From an uncultured Selenomonadales bacterium (lineage in GTDB: Bacteria; Bacillota; Negativicutes; Selenomonadales; Selenomonadaceae), in assembly GCA_937877545.1 (NCBI GenBank), contig CALFJE010000113.1, forward strand, positions 1 through 37,133: DNA of 37,133 bases. Reading direction: 5' to 3'. The notes beneath the pieces were generated by a model. It did no database searches and was not told the DNA's origin. It saw nothing but the letters and a program-made list of their open reading frames with translations. This document shows positions 1 to 7,817 of the stretch, piece after piece; the stretch's first letter is position 1, and each line of letters starts with the position of its first letter. The translations under genes were made by a program, and so were the position numbers.

Positions 1-52
1 CGGCTTGCCACAACGCCAGGCGACTTGCCCGCGTCCCGATTCGCAATGTCAT
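1..52 (-). CDS. hemC: Hydroxymethylbilane synthase (porphobilinogen deaminase), N-terminal fragment
   Basis: Only the first 17 codons lie in the window; the gene continues past the left edge. Reading leftward from the ATG at 52, the peptide begins MTLRIGTRASRLALWQA, which matches the conserved HemC start (IGTR-S-LALWQ). HemC polymerises four porphobilinogen molecules into hydroxymethylbilane, the tetrapyrrole step after HemA, HemL and HemB. A GGAGG Shine-Dalgarno sits about 9 bases upstream, inside hemA. The hemA frame has no stop before base 1, so the two genes overlap by at least 52 bases and are probably translationally coupled. Confidence 0.85.
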   Translation of the reverse strand, partial: MTLRIGTRASRLALWQA

Positions 53-1310
53 TCCCCATTCCTCCTTCCGCATTCCAAATCGCCTTCCAGGCTTGAGTGT
101 AAAAAGTTTCGGCGTCGGTGCCCGCCGAGGCGTTAAGATTCATCATTGGCATACGCAAGAGCTTGCGGACGATTCGGCGCGTCATGTGGTCGAGGATTTT
201 GCGTTCGTCGTCGCTGAGGTTTGAAAGTTTTCCCGCCACGCGTCGCAGTTCGCGCAAACGCATTTGCTCCGCCCGTTCCGATAAGCTTGCCATGAGCGGC
301 TGGAATTTTAAATACTTGAATCGCGCCATGACTGCCGCCGCGTCCTCTGCAACGATTTTTCGCGCCAACAATGCCTCCCGTTGCCGAGCCTGCAAATTTT
401 TTTCCACCACCGATTCGAGGTCGTCGATGTTGTAGAGCGTGACGCCCTTAATCTTGCCGACTTCGGGGTCTACGTCACGCGGTACCGCTATGTCGATGAA
501 AAATATCCCGCGCCCTGCCCGCCGCGTCATGAGCTGTTGCGTTTGCCACGGTTTTACGACGTAGTGCGGTGCGCCCGTGGACGTGATGATTATGTCGACG
601 TGCGCCGCGCCCGTGAAGGCGTCCTCCCACGCGACCGCCACGCCGCCGATTTTTGCTGCCATTTCCTCCGCTCGCGACAGGTGATGATTCGCCACGAAGA
701 TTTTTTTCACGCCGTGCGCCAAAAGATGTTGCGCCGTAAGTTGAGCCATTTTGCCCGCTCCGAAGATTAACGCGCTCCGACCTTCCAATCCGCCGAGTTT
801 CTTTGCCGCCAGCTCCACCGCCGCCGAACTCACCGATACCGAATTGTACGCGATTTTGGTTTCCGTCCGCACGCGCTTGCCCGCCGCTATCGCCCGATGA
901 AACAGCGTGTTTAAAATCGTGCTCGTAGCCTGCGCGGTCTTTGCCATTCGGTAAGCCTCTTTGACTTGCGACAGGATTTGCCCCTCGCCCAAGACTAACG
1001 AATCCAAGCCCGCCGCCACCTCGAACAGGTGTTCCGCGCAGGTTTCGTCGTCGAAGTCGTACAGCAGCTTTTCGTCGACGCCGCCAATCAAGTCGTTCAA
1101 AAATTGGTAAATGCTCGCCTCGCAACCGTCAGCCGCCACCGCGTAAAGCTCGGTGCGGTTGCACGTCGACAGGATAACCGCCTCGCTCAAGCCGTCGTAG
1201 CCGTCCAGATTCTCCAGCCCGCGCCTTATCGCGTCCCGACTTATCGAAAATCGTTCGCGGACTTCAATCGGTGCCGTCGTGTGATTCAACCCCAAAACTT
1301 TTAAGTGCAT
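1..1310 (-). CDS. hemA: Glutamyl-tRNA reductase (3' end beyond or at the window edge)
   Basis: HemA reduces glutamyl-tRNA(Glu) to glutamate-1-semialdehyde with NADPH, the first committed step of C5-pathway tetrapyrrole synthesis. The ATG at 1310 gives MHLKVLGLNHTTAPIEVRER; the catalytic cysteine lies in STCNRTELY near residue 50, and the NADPH-binding segment reads ALIFGAGKMA. The last part (MTRRIVRKLLRMPMMNLN, then an aromatic-rich tail) fits the C-terminal dimerisation domain, so the reading frame is near its natural end at the window edge. There are 436 codons without a stop, about full length for the family. The start overlaps the end of sirC by 47 bases and the end overlaps hemC. The gene is in the secretin-sirC-hemA-hemC operon, probably supplying haem and sirohaem or cobalamin precursors. 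Confidence 0.93.
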   Translation of the reverse strand, partial: MHLKVLGLNHTTAPIEVRERFSISRDAIRRGLENLDGYDGLSEAVILSTCNRTELYAVAADGCEASIYQFLNDLIGGVDEKLLYDFDDETCAEHLFEVAAGLDSLVLGEGQILSQVKEAYRMAKTAQATSTILNTLFHRAIAAGKRVRTETKIAYNSVSVSSAAVELAAKKLGGLEGRSALIFGAGKMAQLTAQHLLAHGVKKIFVANHHLSRAEEMAAKIGGVAVAWEDAFTGAAHVDIIITSTGAPHYVVKPWQTQQLMTRRAGRGIFFIDIAVPRDVDPEVGKIKGVTLYNIDDLESVVEKNLQARQREALLARKIVAEDAAAVMARFKYLKFQPLMASLSERAEQMRLRELRRVAGKLSNLSDDERKILDHMTRRIVRKLLRMPMMNLNASAGTDAETFYTQAWKAIWNAEGGMGNDIANRDAGKSPGVVAS

Positions 1311-1920
1311 GTTTGATTCGTTCCTCCAGCTTATCAAGCTCGCCGCGTCTCAAAAGCTCCCAAGCCTCGCGGTTTAAAACTTCCTGCCAAAAAATTTCTC
1401 GCGCCGCGTAATTCGGCAAGAGCCGCTTAATTTCACGCCGCCACGCGGAGATCATTTCCAAACTCGCGCCGAATTGCTCATCGATTTCCTCTTCCAACAT
1501 CTGCCGAATAAATCTTGCGAACGCCGGCGAATGCGTACCGGTTGAAACCGTTAAGAGGAATTCGTCGCGCCTCAACGTTGACGGCACATAGAAATTGCCG
1601 CCCGCCACGTTCACGGCGTTGACTAAGATTTTCCGCGCTTGAGCCGCCTCGCAAGCCTGCCGATTGACTTTCAGGCTGTCCGTTGCCGCGATTAAGATAA
1701 CTTCGTCGCCGAGCAGCTCCTCCGAAAACTTTGCCTGCGTCCAAGAAATTGCTCCGCGTTGAACCAGCTCCTCGACGCCCGCGCAGATTTCGGGGGCTAT
1801 GACTTTGACGCGTGCGCCCGCCGTCAATAGCCCTAAGATTTTCCGCAACGCGACCTTGCCGCCGCCGACCACCACGCACGGTTTGCCTATAACGTCAAGG
1901 TTTATCGGGTAAAGTATCAT
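1264..1920 (-). CDS. sirC: Precorrin-2 dehydrogenase / sirohydrochlorin ferrochelatase family protein
   Basis: This protein resembles the N-terminal half of CysG (SirC/Met8 family), which oxidises precorrin-2 to sirohydrochlorin with NAD+. The Rossmann nucleotide-binding motif VVVGGGKVALRK lies near the N-terminus, followed by the IAATDSLKVNRQ and NAVNVAGGNFYVPS segments typical of this family. The methyltransferase half of CysG is absent, as usual for stand-alone SirC. I chose the ATG at 1920 because it starts just before the conserved YPINL; ATGs at 1926 and 1941 are also in frame and no strong Shine-Dalgarno decides between them. The 5' end overlaps the secretin gene by about 26 bases and the 3' end overlaps hemA by 47. 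It sits immediately before hemA, a common arrangement in Firmicutes. Confidence 0.88.
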   Translation of the reverse strand: MILYPINLDVIGKPCVVVGGGKVALRKILGLLTAGARVKVIAPEICAGVEELVQRGAISWTQAKFSEELLGDEVILIAATDSLKVNRQACEAAQARKILVNAVNVAGGNFYVPSTLRRDEFLLTVSTGTHSPAFARFIRQMLEEEIDEQFGASLEMISAWRREIKRLLPNYAAREIFWQEVLNREAWELLRRGELDKLEERIKHALKSFGVESHDGTD

Positions 1921-3298
1921 TTGCATTGCCGCCCAATACATGAGCCGTCAAGAAAATTATCAGCTCGGATTCGGATTTGCTCTTGCGGTGATTTCGGAAC
2001 AACGCGCCCAATATCGGCAAATCGCCCAGGAACGGGATTTTGCTAACCGACTTAGCCTCCTCCGCACCAATCAGTCCGCCGATAATCATAGGCTCGCCGT
2101 CGCGCACAGTTACGGTCGTATCCGCCGAACGCGTGTTGAAACGATAAGCCCCCACAGCCTCGACGTATTGCGGCGTGCTAACCTCGGTGTGAATCTGCGC
2201 GGTTATGGTGCCGTCGGCGTTGATTCGCGGCGTGTAGCGCAGGATAATGCCCGCGTCGCGATAAGTGATTGAATTCGTGACGGTGGAGTTGGTCGTCTGA
2301 ATGGTGGGCACGGGCACCGAACTGCCGACGTTAATCACAGCCTCGCGCCCCTGCACGGTCGTAACGTTCGGGCGGGAAAGAACTTTTGCCTTGCCATTGG
2401 TGACAAGCGCGTTAATCTTCGCGCCGTAGTAAAATTCAAACGGTATGCCCAAAGGTCCGCGCCCGAATTGGATAATGCCGTGCCCCGTCGAATCGTTGGA
2501 TTCACGCGTATATTCTTCTTTGTAGTAGCCGGGCGTGCGAATGCTACCGTCGGAATTGAAGGTCGGCGGCGTATAATCAACGTCGAGGTCGGGATATTGC
2601 GGGACGGCTGACCACATCCACTCCACGCCCAGATTTTTGGACGCCTCCTTGTCGACAGCCAAAATCTTAGCCTCAACCGCCACTTGCTTAAGCTCCACGT
2701 CGAGGGTAGCCAAAAGATTCTTGACGCGTTCGTACTCGGCGGGCGTCCCAAAAAGAATCAGCGCGTTGACTTCAGGATTGACAAAAACTCTGTCCTTGCG
2801 CGTGATGTTTTTAAAGTCGTTCGGGCGGCTGTCGCTGTCGTCATGCCACGTGTAGCGGTAACTTACGGAGCCGTCGGCGTTCCTGATGCGCGTCGTTTGG
2901 CTTGCCAGGCGTTCGGTATCGGGGTCGAGCGACATGATAACCGCCTCTTTTAAAGTATCGGCGTTGCCGTAACGAATCGGGAAAACGTAGCTTTGCATGA
3001 CCTCCACGCTTGAAGCCGTCATGATGAAGACGCCCGCCTCGTCAAGCAGTTGGAGGCTTTTCGTGCGTGCTATTATGTCAAGAATCCTGCGCGGCTCGAC
3101 GTCCGTCAGCGAAATTGAAATGGTGCCTTTGACCGAATCGTCGACGGAGACGTTTAGCCCGCCGGTTTTCGCCACGAGCATTATCGTTGCGCGGAGGTCG
3201 GCGTCGTGGACGCTAAGCGTCATTGGCGCGGCTTGAGCTTGCGCGGGCATGAAAAAAGCCGCCGATACCACGAGCGGCAGGATTTTCCTCAAGACCAA
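1895..3298 (-). CDS. Secretin (PilQ/GspD-like outer-membrane pore)
   Basis: This 467-residue protein begins with a signal peptide (basic start, hydrophobic core, ending near AQAQA). An STN-like N-terminal domain (about residues 25-95) follows, then one or more secretin N domains (around PEVNALILFGTPAEYERVKN), then the C-terminal secretin domain with VRDGEPMIIGGLI and KIPFLGDLPILGALF, the hallmark of the family. Secretins form gated rings in the outer membrane for type IV pili or type II secretion, so the host should have an outer membrane. The start is TTG at 3298 behind GGGAG. The upstream neighbour is a PilP/GspC-like bitopic protein that would contact the secretin. The assembly ATPase, platform and pilin genes are not in the window, so pilus and type II secretion cannot be separated here. 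Confidence 0.9.
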   Translation of the reverse strand: MVLRKILPLVVSAAFFMPAQAQAAPMTLSVHDADLRATIMLVAKTGGLNVSVDDSVKGTISISLTDVEPRRILDIIARTKSLQLLDEAGVFIMTASSVEVMQSYVFPIRYGNADTLKEAVIMSLDPDTERLASQTTRIRNADGSVSYRYTWHDDSDSRPNDFKNITRKDRVFVNPEVNALILFGTPAEYERVKNLLATLDVELKQVAVEAKILAVDKEASKNLGVEWMWSAVPQYPDLDVDYTPPTFNSDGSIRTPGYYKEEYTRESNDSTGHGIIQFGRGPLGIPFEFYYGAKINALVTNGKAKVLSRPNVTTVQGREAVINVGSSVPVPTIQTTNSTVTNSITYRDAGIILRYTPRINADGTITAQIHTEVSTPQYVEAVGAYRFNTRSADTTVTVRDGEPMIIGGLIGAEEAKSVSKIPFLGDLPILGALFRNHRKSKSESELIIFLTAHVLGGNANDTLPDKP

Positions 3299-3353
3299 TC
3301 AATTCAGCTCCCTTTTAACAATTAGAAATGTGGAAGGCGGAATGAGCAATGAA

Positions 3354-3423
3354 ATTCCTAGTCCCTAGTCCCTAGTCCCTAATTCCTAGTCCCTAATTCC
3401 TAATTCCTAATTCCTAATTCCTA
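3354..3423 (-). repeat. Tandem 7-bp repeat array (10 units)
   Basis: Ten contiguous heptamers of two types, ATTCCTA and GTCCCTA on the plus strand (TAGGAAT and TAGGGAC on the transcribed strand), occupy exactly 70 bases between the PilP-like gene and the secretin gene. The first unit on the transcribed strand supplies the last codons (Gly-Ile-Arg-Asn) and the TAG stop of the PilP-like gene. Shorter arrays of the same heptamer occur in two junctions of the flagellar operon. On the mRNA every unit carries GGA or GGG. Confidence 0.95.
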
Positions 3424-3988
3424 CTTGAACTCGCTCGCCGTCCGCGAACGTCACGAATTCGGACGTTATGTCGACGATTAGCCGCCCGTCCAAATCTTCC
3501 CCGACCGTCTTGAATACGGTTTCCTTGCCGCGCAGGAACATCGCCGTTTTGTTTGCGCCGCTGATTGCCGTGCCCGTCAAGACGATTGGCTCCGTCGGCT
3601 TGGGCGGCTCGATTGTCGGTTCGGGCGGCGGTTCAATCACGACGGGCGGCGCAGGTTCGGGGATTTTCGGCAACGTCGGCGGAGGTTGCGGCGGCGGAGG
3701 CTTGGGCTTTTCCTCAAACGCAAACGGGTCGCCGATAATCAACGCGTCGGCATTTGCTCCGAGGACTTTTGTCACGCCGTCGGGGCTTTTCGTGACGGGC
3801 AACACTTTGACGGGCAAATCTTTCGTCAGCGGCGGCTCGTCAATCAGAATCTCTTCGCCGTCGGAGGTGTCGTCAATCGCCGCGAAAATTATCAACACCG
3901 CCAGGCATACGCCCAACGCGCCCGCACGAATTTTATTCTGCTTAAGCTCGTCGAGTTCGCGCCCCAAAAAATTTTTAAGTTCGTCCAT
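3407..3988 (-). CDS. PilP/GspC-like bitopic inner-membrane protein
   Basis: The protein is 193 residues. A short cytoplasmic N-terminus (MDELKNFLGRELDELKQNKI) precedes one transmembrane helix (about residues 24-40). A linker with a dense proline-rich stretch (about residues 95-135) follows, then a small C-terminal domain (about residues 135-190, with FLRGKETVFKTVGEDLDGRL). This layout of one membrane anchor, a Pro-rich periplasmic spacer and a small beta-rich end is that of GspC/PilP-type proteins, which link the inner-membrane machine to the secretin. It lies directly upstream of the secretin. A GGAAGG Shine-Dalgarno precedes the ATG. The stop and last codons come from the heptamer array. 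Family membership rests on architecture and context rather than a clear sequence motif. Confidence 0.6.
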   Translation of the reverse strand: MDELKNFLGRELDELKQNKIRAGALGVCLAVLIIFAAIDDTSDGEEILIDEPPLTKDLPVKVLPVTKSPDGVTKVLGANADALIIGDPFAFEEKPKPPPPQPPPTLPKIPEPAPPVVIEPPPEPTIEPPKPTEPIVLTGTAISGANKTAMFLRGKETVFKTVGEDLDGRLIVDITSEFVTFADGERVQVGIRN

Positions 3989-4125
3989 GGTGAGCCTTCC
4001 GTAAAATTTTCAGCAGTTTATCATAAGCCCGCGCAGGTTTCAACCGCCAAATCCGCCGCCGTGTAGACTTTTCGGCGATTTTGATTTAAACTTTGGCGCA
4101 GATTTTCGGAAAGGACGGGATTACC

Positions 4126-4964
4126 GTGACCGATAAAATTTCGCGCAGGACTTCCATAAAGACGATCGCCCTCGCGACGCTTGCCTTGACAATGAATTTT
4201 CCTGTCGGCGACGCTCAAGCCGCCCGTCGGCAAATTTCGTTGGCACGCGCCCGAACCTTTGGAGCCGGGCAATAAGGAATTCGACGCCAAAAAGTTCGGT
4301 CGGTCGCCCATGCAAAGCGTTGAATCGACGGAAGCCGCCTCCCGCCTGCCGCAGAGCGAGGATTGTTTGACGCTCAACATTTGGACGCGTGGCGCGAAAA
4401 ATAATTTGCCCGTTATGATTTTTATCCCAGGCGGCGGCTTCGTGGGCGGCGGCAACGGCGACCCCGATAACGTGACGATTTTCGGCGAAAGTGTCGGCTC
4501 AACCTCCGTTATGTTCCGGATGATAATACCGCCGAGTTCATGGCAAAGGGCGGTTGTAAAAATATGCGCGAGCTTATGAATAAACCTGCCGCCGAACTTT
4601 TGAAGACGTATGCGCAACTTTGCGAAGAGCGACCTTATTTGACGGAGATTGACTATTGCCCGACGTGCGACGGAAAATATTTGCCCGCTCAACCGTTCCG
4701 AGCTTTGCGGGACGGCGCGGCGCGTGATATAAAATTCCTGACCGGCAACACCGCCGAGTTCCATGCGCGGACTATCTTGAGTTTGCGAATCAGCCGGATT
4801 GGCGCGTCGGACAGGAATTGGCGACGGAATATCAATCGGCGTTCGGCGAGACGTATTTTTATCTGTTCAGCCAAAAGTCGTCGAATGAGCTTTTCGGCTC
4901 GTGTCACGCGCCGGATTTGCCGTTCGTCTTCGGCACGATAAACGAAGAATTTGACCCAAACTAA
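4126..4964 (+). pseudogene. Decayed type B carboxylesterase
   Basis: Pieces of one carboxylesterase run in order through different frames. From GTG 4126 comes a Tat-like signal (SRRTSIKTIALATLALT). In a second frame follow PPVGKFRWHAPEP, SEDCLTLNIWTRG and the oxyanion-hole segment PGGGF. This joins directly to NVTIFGESVGS, the nucleophile elbow, so the sequence normally between them is deleted. Next come CDGKYLPAQPF and ALRDGAARDIKFLTGNTAEF. After a frameshift near 4765 the end reads GSCHAPDLPFVFGT, the catalytic-histidine region, and stops at TAA 4962-4964. At least two internal deletions and two frame changes make a functional alpha/beta-hydrolase very unlikely. It lies between the divergent PilP-like gene and the glutamine synthetase gene. 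Confidence 0.88.
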
Positions 4965-4989
4965 TTTATTGGATTAAGGAGCGAAATTC

Positions 4990-6873
4990 ATGGCAGAATT
5001 GCTGTACACAATCAAGGCTAACACGCCCAAAGACGAGGTGATTCGACTCTTGCGCGAGCACCCCGAAATAAAATTCGTTTCGCTGGTCGGCATAGACCTT
5101 GCCGGCAACGATACCGACGAGAAAATTCCCGTGCGCATTTTTATCAAGGACATCGACGAATTCTATTCGGGGCGAGCGGTTCAGACCGACGGCTCCAGCG
5201 TCGTCTTGCCCGGTATCGCCACGCTTAACAATGCCAAGGTTGATATGCCCGTCGACCCGACCGTCAACTGGTTCGTCGATTACAACTTCGAGCACTACGA
5301 CACCGTCACGAACAATCCCGTCGGCACGCTTAGAATCCCCGGCTTTCTGATTCACGAGGGCAAACGCGTCGACAGCCGCGCCGTGCTGACCGATACCCTT
5401 GTCCACGTCAAGCGCGAACTGGTTAATCTTTTCCACAAGCACCCCGCCATTGACGGTTTGGACGTGAGCGGCTCGGAGATAATCGACATCGTGTTTACGT
5501 CGGCGACGGAGCTGGAGTTTTGGGTTAAGACGCCGCTTGAAGAGGCTTCGGTCGAGGAAATGAGCGCGGCGGAAATAATGCAGGAGCAATATTGGGAGCG
5601 GACGCACGGGGCGGTACGTTGCGCGTTGGAGCAGTCGATAATCGAGCTGGACAAATACGGCTTGCAAGTGGAAATGGGGCATAAGGAAGTTGGCGGGCTT
5701 AAGGCTCAAATCGACGAGTCGGGACACTTAACGCACGTCTGCGAACAGCTGGAGATTGATTGGAAATTCGCCGACGCTGTGCAAGCCGCCGATAATGAAA
5801 TCGTCGTGCGGACGGTCGTCAAGGAAATTTTCCGCGCCAACGGTTTGGAGGTCACGTTCAAGGCTAAGCCCATGATTGGACTTGCGGGCAACGGCGAACA
5901 CACGCACATAGGGCTTGCCGCCAAGACTGCGGACGGCAAAGTTCATAATCTGTTCGCGGCTAAGAATCCCGCCGAAGACTACATGAGCGCGGCGGGCTAC
6001 GGGGCGTTGATGGGCTTGCTGAAAAATTACGAGGTTATCAACCCGTTTGTGAGCGCGACCAACGACTCTTTGAACAGGCTCAAGCCCGGCTTTGAGGCTC
6101 CCGTTTGTATCGTGACTTCGCTGGGAAATACGCCGCAAATCCCCGCCCGCAACAGGACAATCCTGGTCAGCGTGATTCGCGACTTGGAAAATCCTATGGC
6201 GACGCGCTTTGAGTTGCGCAGTTGCAATCCGTACACGAACATTTACTTGGTATTGGCGGCGTCGTATTCGGCGATATTGGACGGCATAAAAATGGCGGTG
6301 AATCACACAACGGGCGAACTTTTGGCGGAGCTGTCCAAAGAGGCGGGGCAGACGGGCTTTTACCTTGAACGCGACCGCGCCTATCGGAGCGAGCGTGACG
6401 TCTTCGAGGACTACACGCAGGCGGAGCGCGATAAATTATTCGGCAAGCCGCCGGCTACGGTCTGGGAAAACATGGAGGCGTTGAGCCTGTATCCCGACAA
6501 AGTTGCGGTAATATCGGGCGGCGGGGCGTTGCAAGAGCGGATAATCAATGCATTTCGCGAGGGAGCCTTGTTGCGCTGGAAGACGGAGCTTATTTCGCGA
6601 ATCTTGCCGGAATTGCGCGGGACAGTGCGTAAGGCAAAAAAAATCGAGGCGGCATTCGTGACCGACCTCGACGCGTACAACTGGAATAAAATTTTCCAAC
6701 TGCGTTCGGAATTGGCAAAGGATTCGATAGACGAAAAGTCGTTGTTCACGCGGCTGATAAACGCCTTGAACGCGGGCGAATACGAGCGGGCGTCGCGCTT
6801 GCAGGTGACGATTTACGACAAAATCGAGGAGCTGAAAGCCCTTTATGACGCCTACGAAAAAAATATCATTTAA
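4990..6873 (+). CDS. glnA: Glutamine synthetase, long form (627 aa)
   Basis: The enzyme forms glutamine from glutamate and ammonia at the expense of ATP. Recognisable catalytic elements are EVGGLKAQID near residue 233 (metal and ammonium site), KPMIGLAGNGEHTHIGL near 295-310 (glutamate loop), NRLKPGFEAP near 362, and the arginine-rich segment ending FELRSCNPYTN near 414. An alpha-helical extension of roughly 150 residues follows the usual GlnA end. The protein is therefore longer than ordinary GSI (about 440-470 residues) and shorter than GSIII (about 700). It looks like one of the extended clostridial or Negativicutes forms. ATG 4990 is preceded by AAGGAG. It is monocistronic: a pseudogene lies before it and a terminator with convergent flagellar genes after. 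Whether it is the main GlnA or a paralogue is not decidable here. Confidence 0.85.
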   Translation: MAELLYTIKANTPKDEVIRLLREHPEIKFVSLVGIDLAGNDTDEKIPVRIFIKDIDEFYSGRAVQTDGSSVVLPGIATLNNAKVDMPVDPTVNWFVDYNFEHYDTVTNNPVGTLRIPGFLIHEGKRVDSRAVLTDTLVHVKRELVNLFHKHPAIDGLDVSGSEIIDIVFTSATELEFWVKTPLEEASVEEMSAAEIMQEQYWERTHGAVRCALEQSIIELDKYGLQVEMGHKEVGGLKAQIDESGHLTHVCEQLEIDWKFADAVQAADNEIVVRTVVKEIFRANGLEVTFKAKPMIGLAGNGEHTHIGLAAKTADGKVHNLFAAKNPAEDYMSAAGYGALMGLLKNYEVINPFVSATNDSLNRLKPGFEAPVCIVTSLGNTPQIPARNRTILVSVIRDLENPMATRFELRSCNPYTNIYLVLAASYSAILDGIKMAVNHTTGELLAELSKEAGQTGFYLERDRAYRSERDVFEDYTQAERDKLFGKPPATVWENMEALSLYPDKVAVISGGGALQERIINAFREGALLRWKTELISRILPELRGTVRKAKKIEAAFVTDLDAYNWNKIFQLRSELAKDSIDEKSLFTRLINALNAGEYERASRLQVTIYDKIEELKALYDAYEKNII

Positions 6874-6984
6874 AAGCCGTATTTGGGGAGCCGCAACTCA
6901 TTTCCAAGTTGAAGGTAACTTAAACCCGGCGCAAACGGAAATGCGACAACGCTTTGGCAAAGAGGGGGACAACCTCCGCGCAAA

Positions 6985-7016
6985 AAAGACCGGTGATAAG
7001 CTCATCGGTCTTTTCG
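6985..7016. terminator. Bidirectional intrinsic terminator (glutamine synthetase / flagellar operon)
   Basis: An 11-bp hairpin with one G-U pair (AAGACCGGTGA, loop TAAGC, TCATCGGTCTT) is flanked by T-runs on both strands: TTTTCGATTTT for the plus strand and a run of six T on the minus strand. It lies between two convergent genes and can end both transcripts. Confidence 0.85.
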
Positions 7017-7024
7017 ATTTTCGG

Positions 7025-7396
7025 TCAATATTTCTTGTTGAAGACGGTACCGCGCAACTCCGCCGCGCCAATCAGGTCATAGGAATGCACCATGCCCGTT
7101 TGACGCCGCGCCTTGTTGAGCCACGCCTTAGCCCGATAAATTATCTGCTTGTCCATCGGAATCATCTTGTCAATCAGAGCCTTGCACTCCGCCGAATCGC
7201 GATAATCGTTTTCGGGCAACGCCTTAATCTTGTCGAGGAGCCGCTCGCGCTGGTCAACCAACTCGACGAACAACTCATTGTCCTGCTGGTCGCTGAACTT
7301 TAACAGCTCCTCCGTCAGCTTGAAGTATTTCTGCCAAAGGATTCGCGCTTCCTGTTGAGTTTTATCCTCGGCGGGAGTATTTGACACCTCAAGCAT
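7025..7396 (-). CDS. FliT-like flagellar chaperone candidate
   Basis: This 123-residue, mostly alpha-helical, charged protein is the last gene of the flagellar operon and overlaps fliS by 8 bases. Its size, helical character (EEARILWQKYFKLTEELLK-type heptads) and position directly after fliD and fliS are those of FliT-type proteins, which chaperone the filament cap FliD. I do not see a family-defining motif, so the name is contextual. It could equally be a Negativicutes-specific flagellar accessory protein. The terminator at 6985-7016 follows directly. Confidence 0.5.
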   Translation of the reverse strand: MLEVSNTPAEDKTQQEARILWQKYFKLTEELLKFSDQQDNELFVELVDQRERLLDKIKALPENDYRDSAECKALIDKMIPMDKQIIYRAKAWLNKARRQTGMVHSYDLIGAAELRGTVFNKKY

Positions 7397-7793
7397 AACC
7401 CTTGCCGCCTTCGCCCTCGTCCAAATCGACGCGATAAGTCTTCATAGCCTCGACCCAGGCGTCGCGCAACTCGGTGACAATTCCTTTAGCCTCGTCTATC
7501 TGCGCCAAGTCGCTCCGAATATTGCCCTCGACCAAACGGTCATAAATGTAATTGTACAGCGGGAGCAACTGGTGCGATATTTCGTAATCGAAATTCAGCG
7601 TGAGGCGAAACTCCGAAATTATACGCTGAGCGCGTTGCAACATGTTGTTGGCGGTTTCGTAGTCTTTCTTTTCAAGTGCCTCTCTGCCGTCGTCGATGAA
7701 CTTCAAGCAGCCGTTATACAGCATAAGCGTCAAATGCTCCGGCGGCGCGTTCAATATCCGTTGCCGTCTGTATGCCTCTGCCGCATTTACCAT
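7389..7793 (-). CDS. fliS: Flagellar export chaperone FliS
   Basis: FliS binds the C-terminus of flagellin in the cytoplasm, preventing premature polymerisation and delivering it to the export gate. The 134-residue protein shows the FliS pattern: an AAEAYRRQRILNAPPEHLTL N-terminus, LMLYNGCLKFI, then the long helix ending with NFDYEISHQLLPLYNYIYDRL, a highly conserved block. It lies downstream of fliD, the usual order. The ATG at 7793 follows GGGAGGTTG. Confidence 0.95.
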   Translation of the reverse strand: MVNAAEAYRRQRILNAPPEHLTLMLYNGCLKFIDDGREALEKKDYETANNMLQRAQRIISEFRLTLNFDYEISHQLLPLYNYIYDRLVEGNIRSDLAQIDEAKGIVTELRDAWVEAMKTYRVDLDEGEGGKGYA

Positions 7794-7817
7794 AGAATCA
7801 ACCTCCCGAAAATTTTA

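Noticed and set aside
475..1125. A 216-codon Arg/Gly-rich frame on the minus strand
   Set aside because: Out-of-frame shadow of hemA on the same strand; hemA has the catalytic STCNRTELY motif.
3354..3423. A CRISPR-like or rRNA-spacer repeat
   Set aside because: Units are 7 bp without spacers; it is a simple tandem array, and no cas genes are near.
4021..4764. A 247-codon frame on the minus strand
   Set aside because: Runs against the carboxylesterase pseudogene and shows no domain or start signal.
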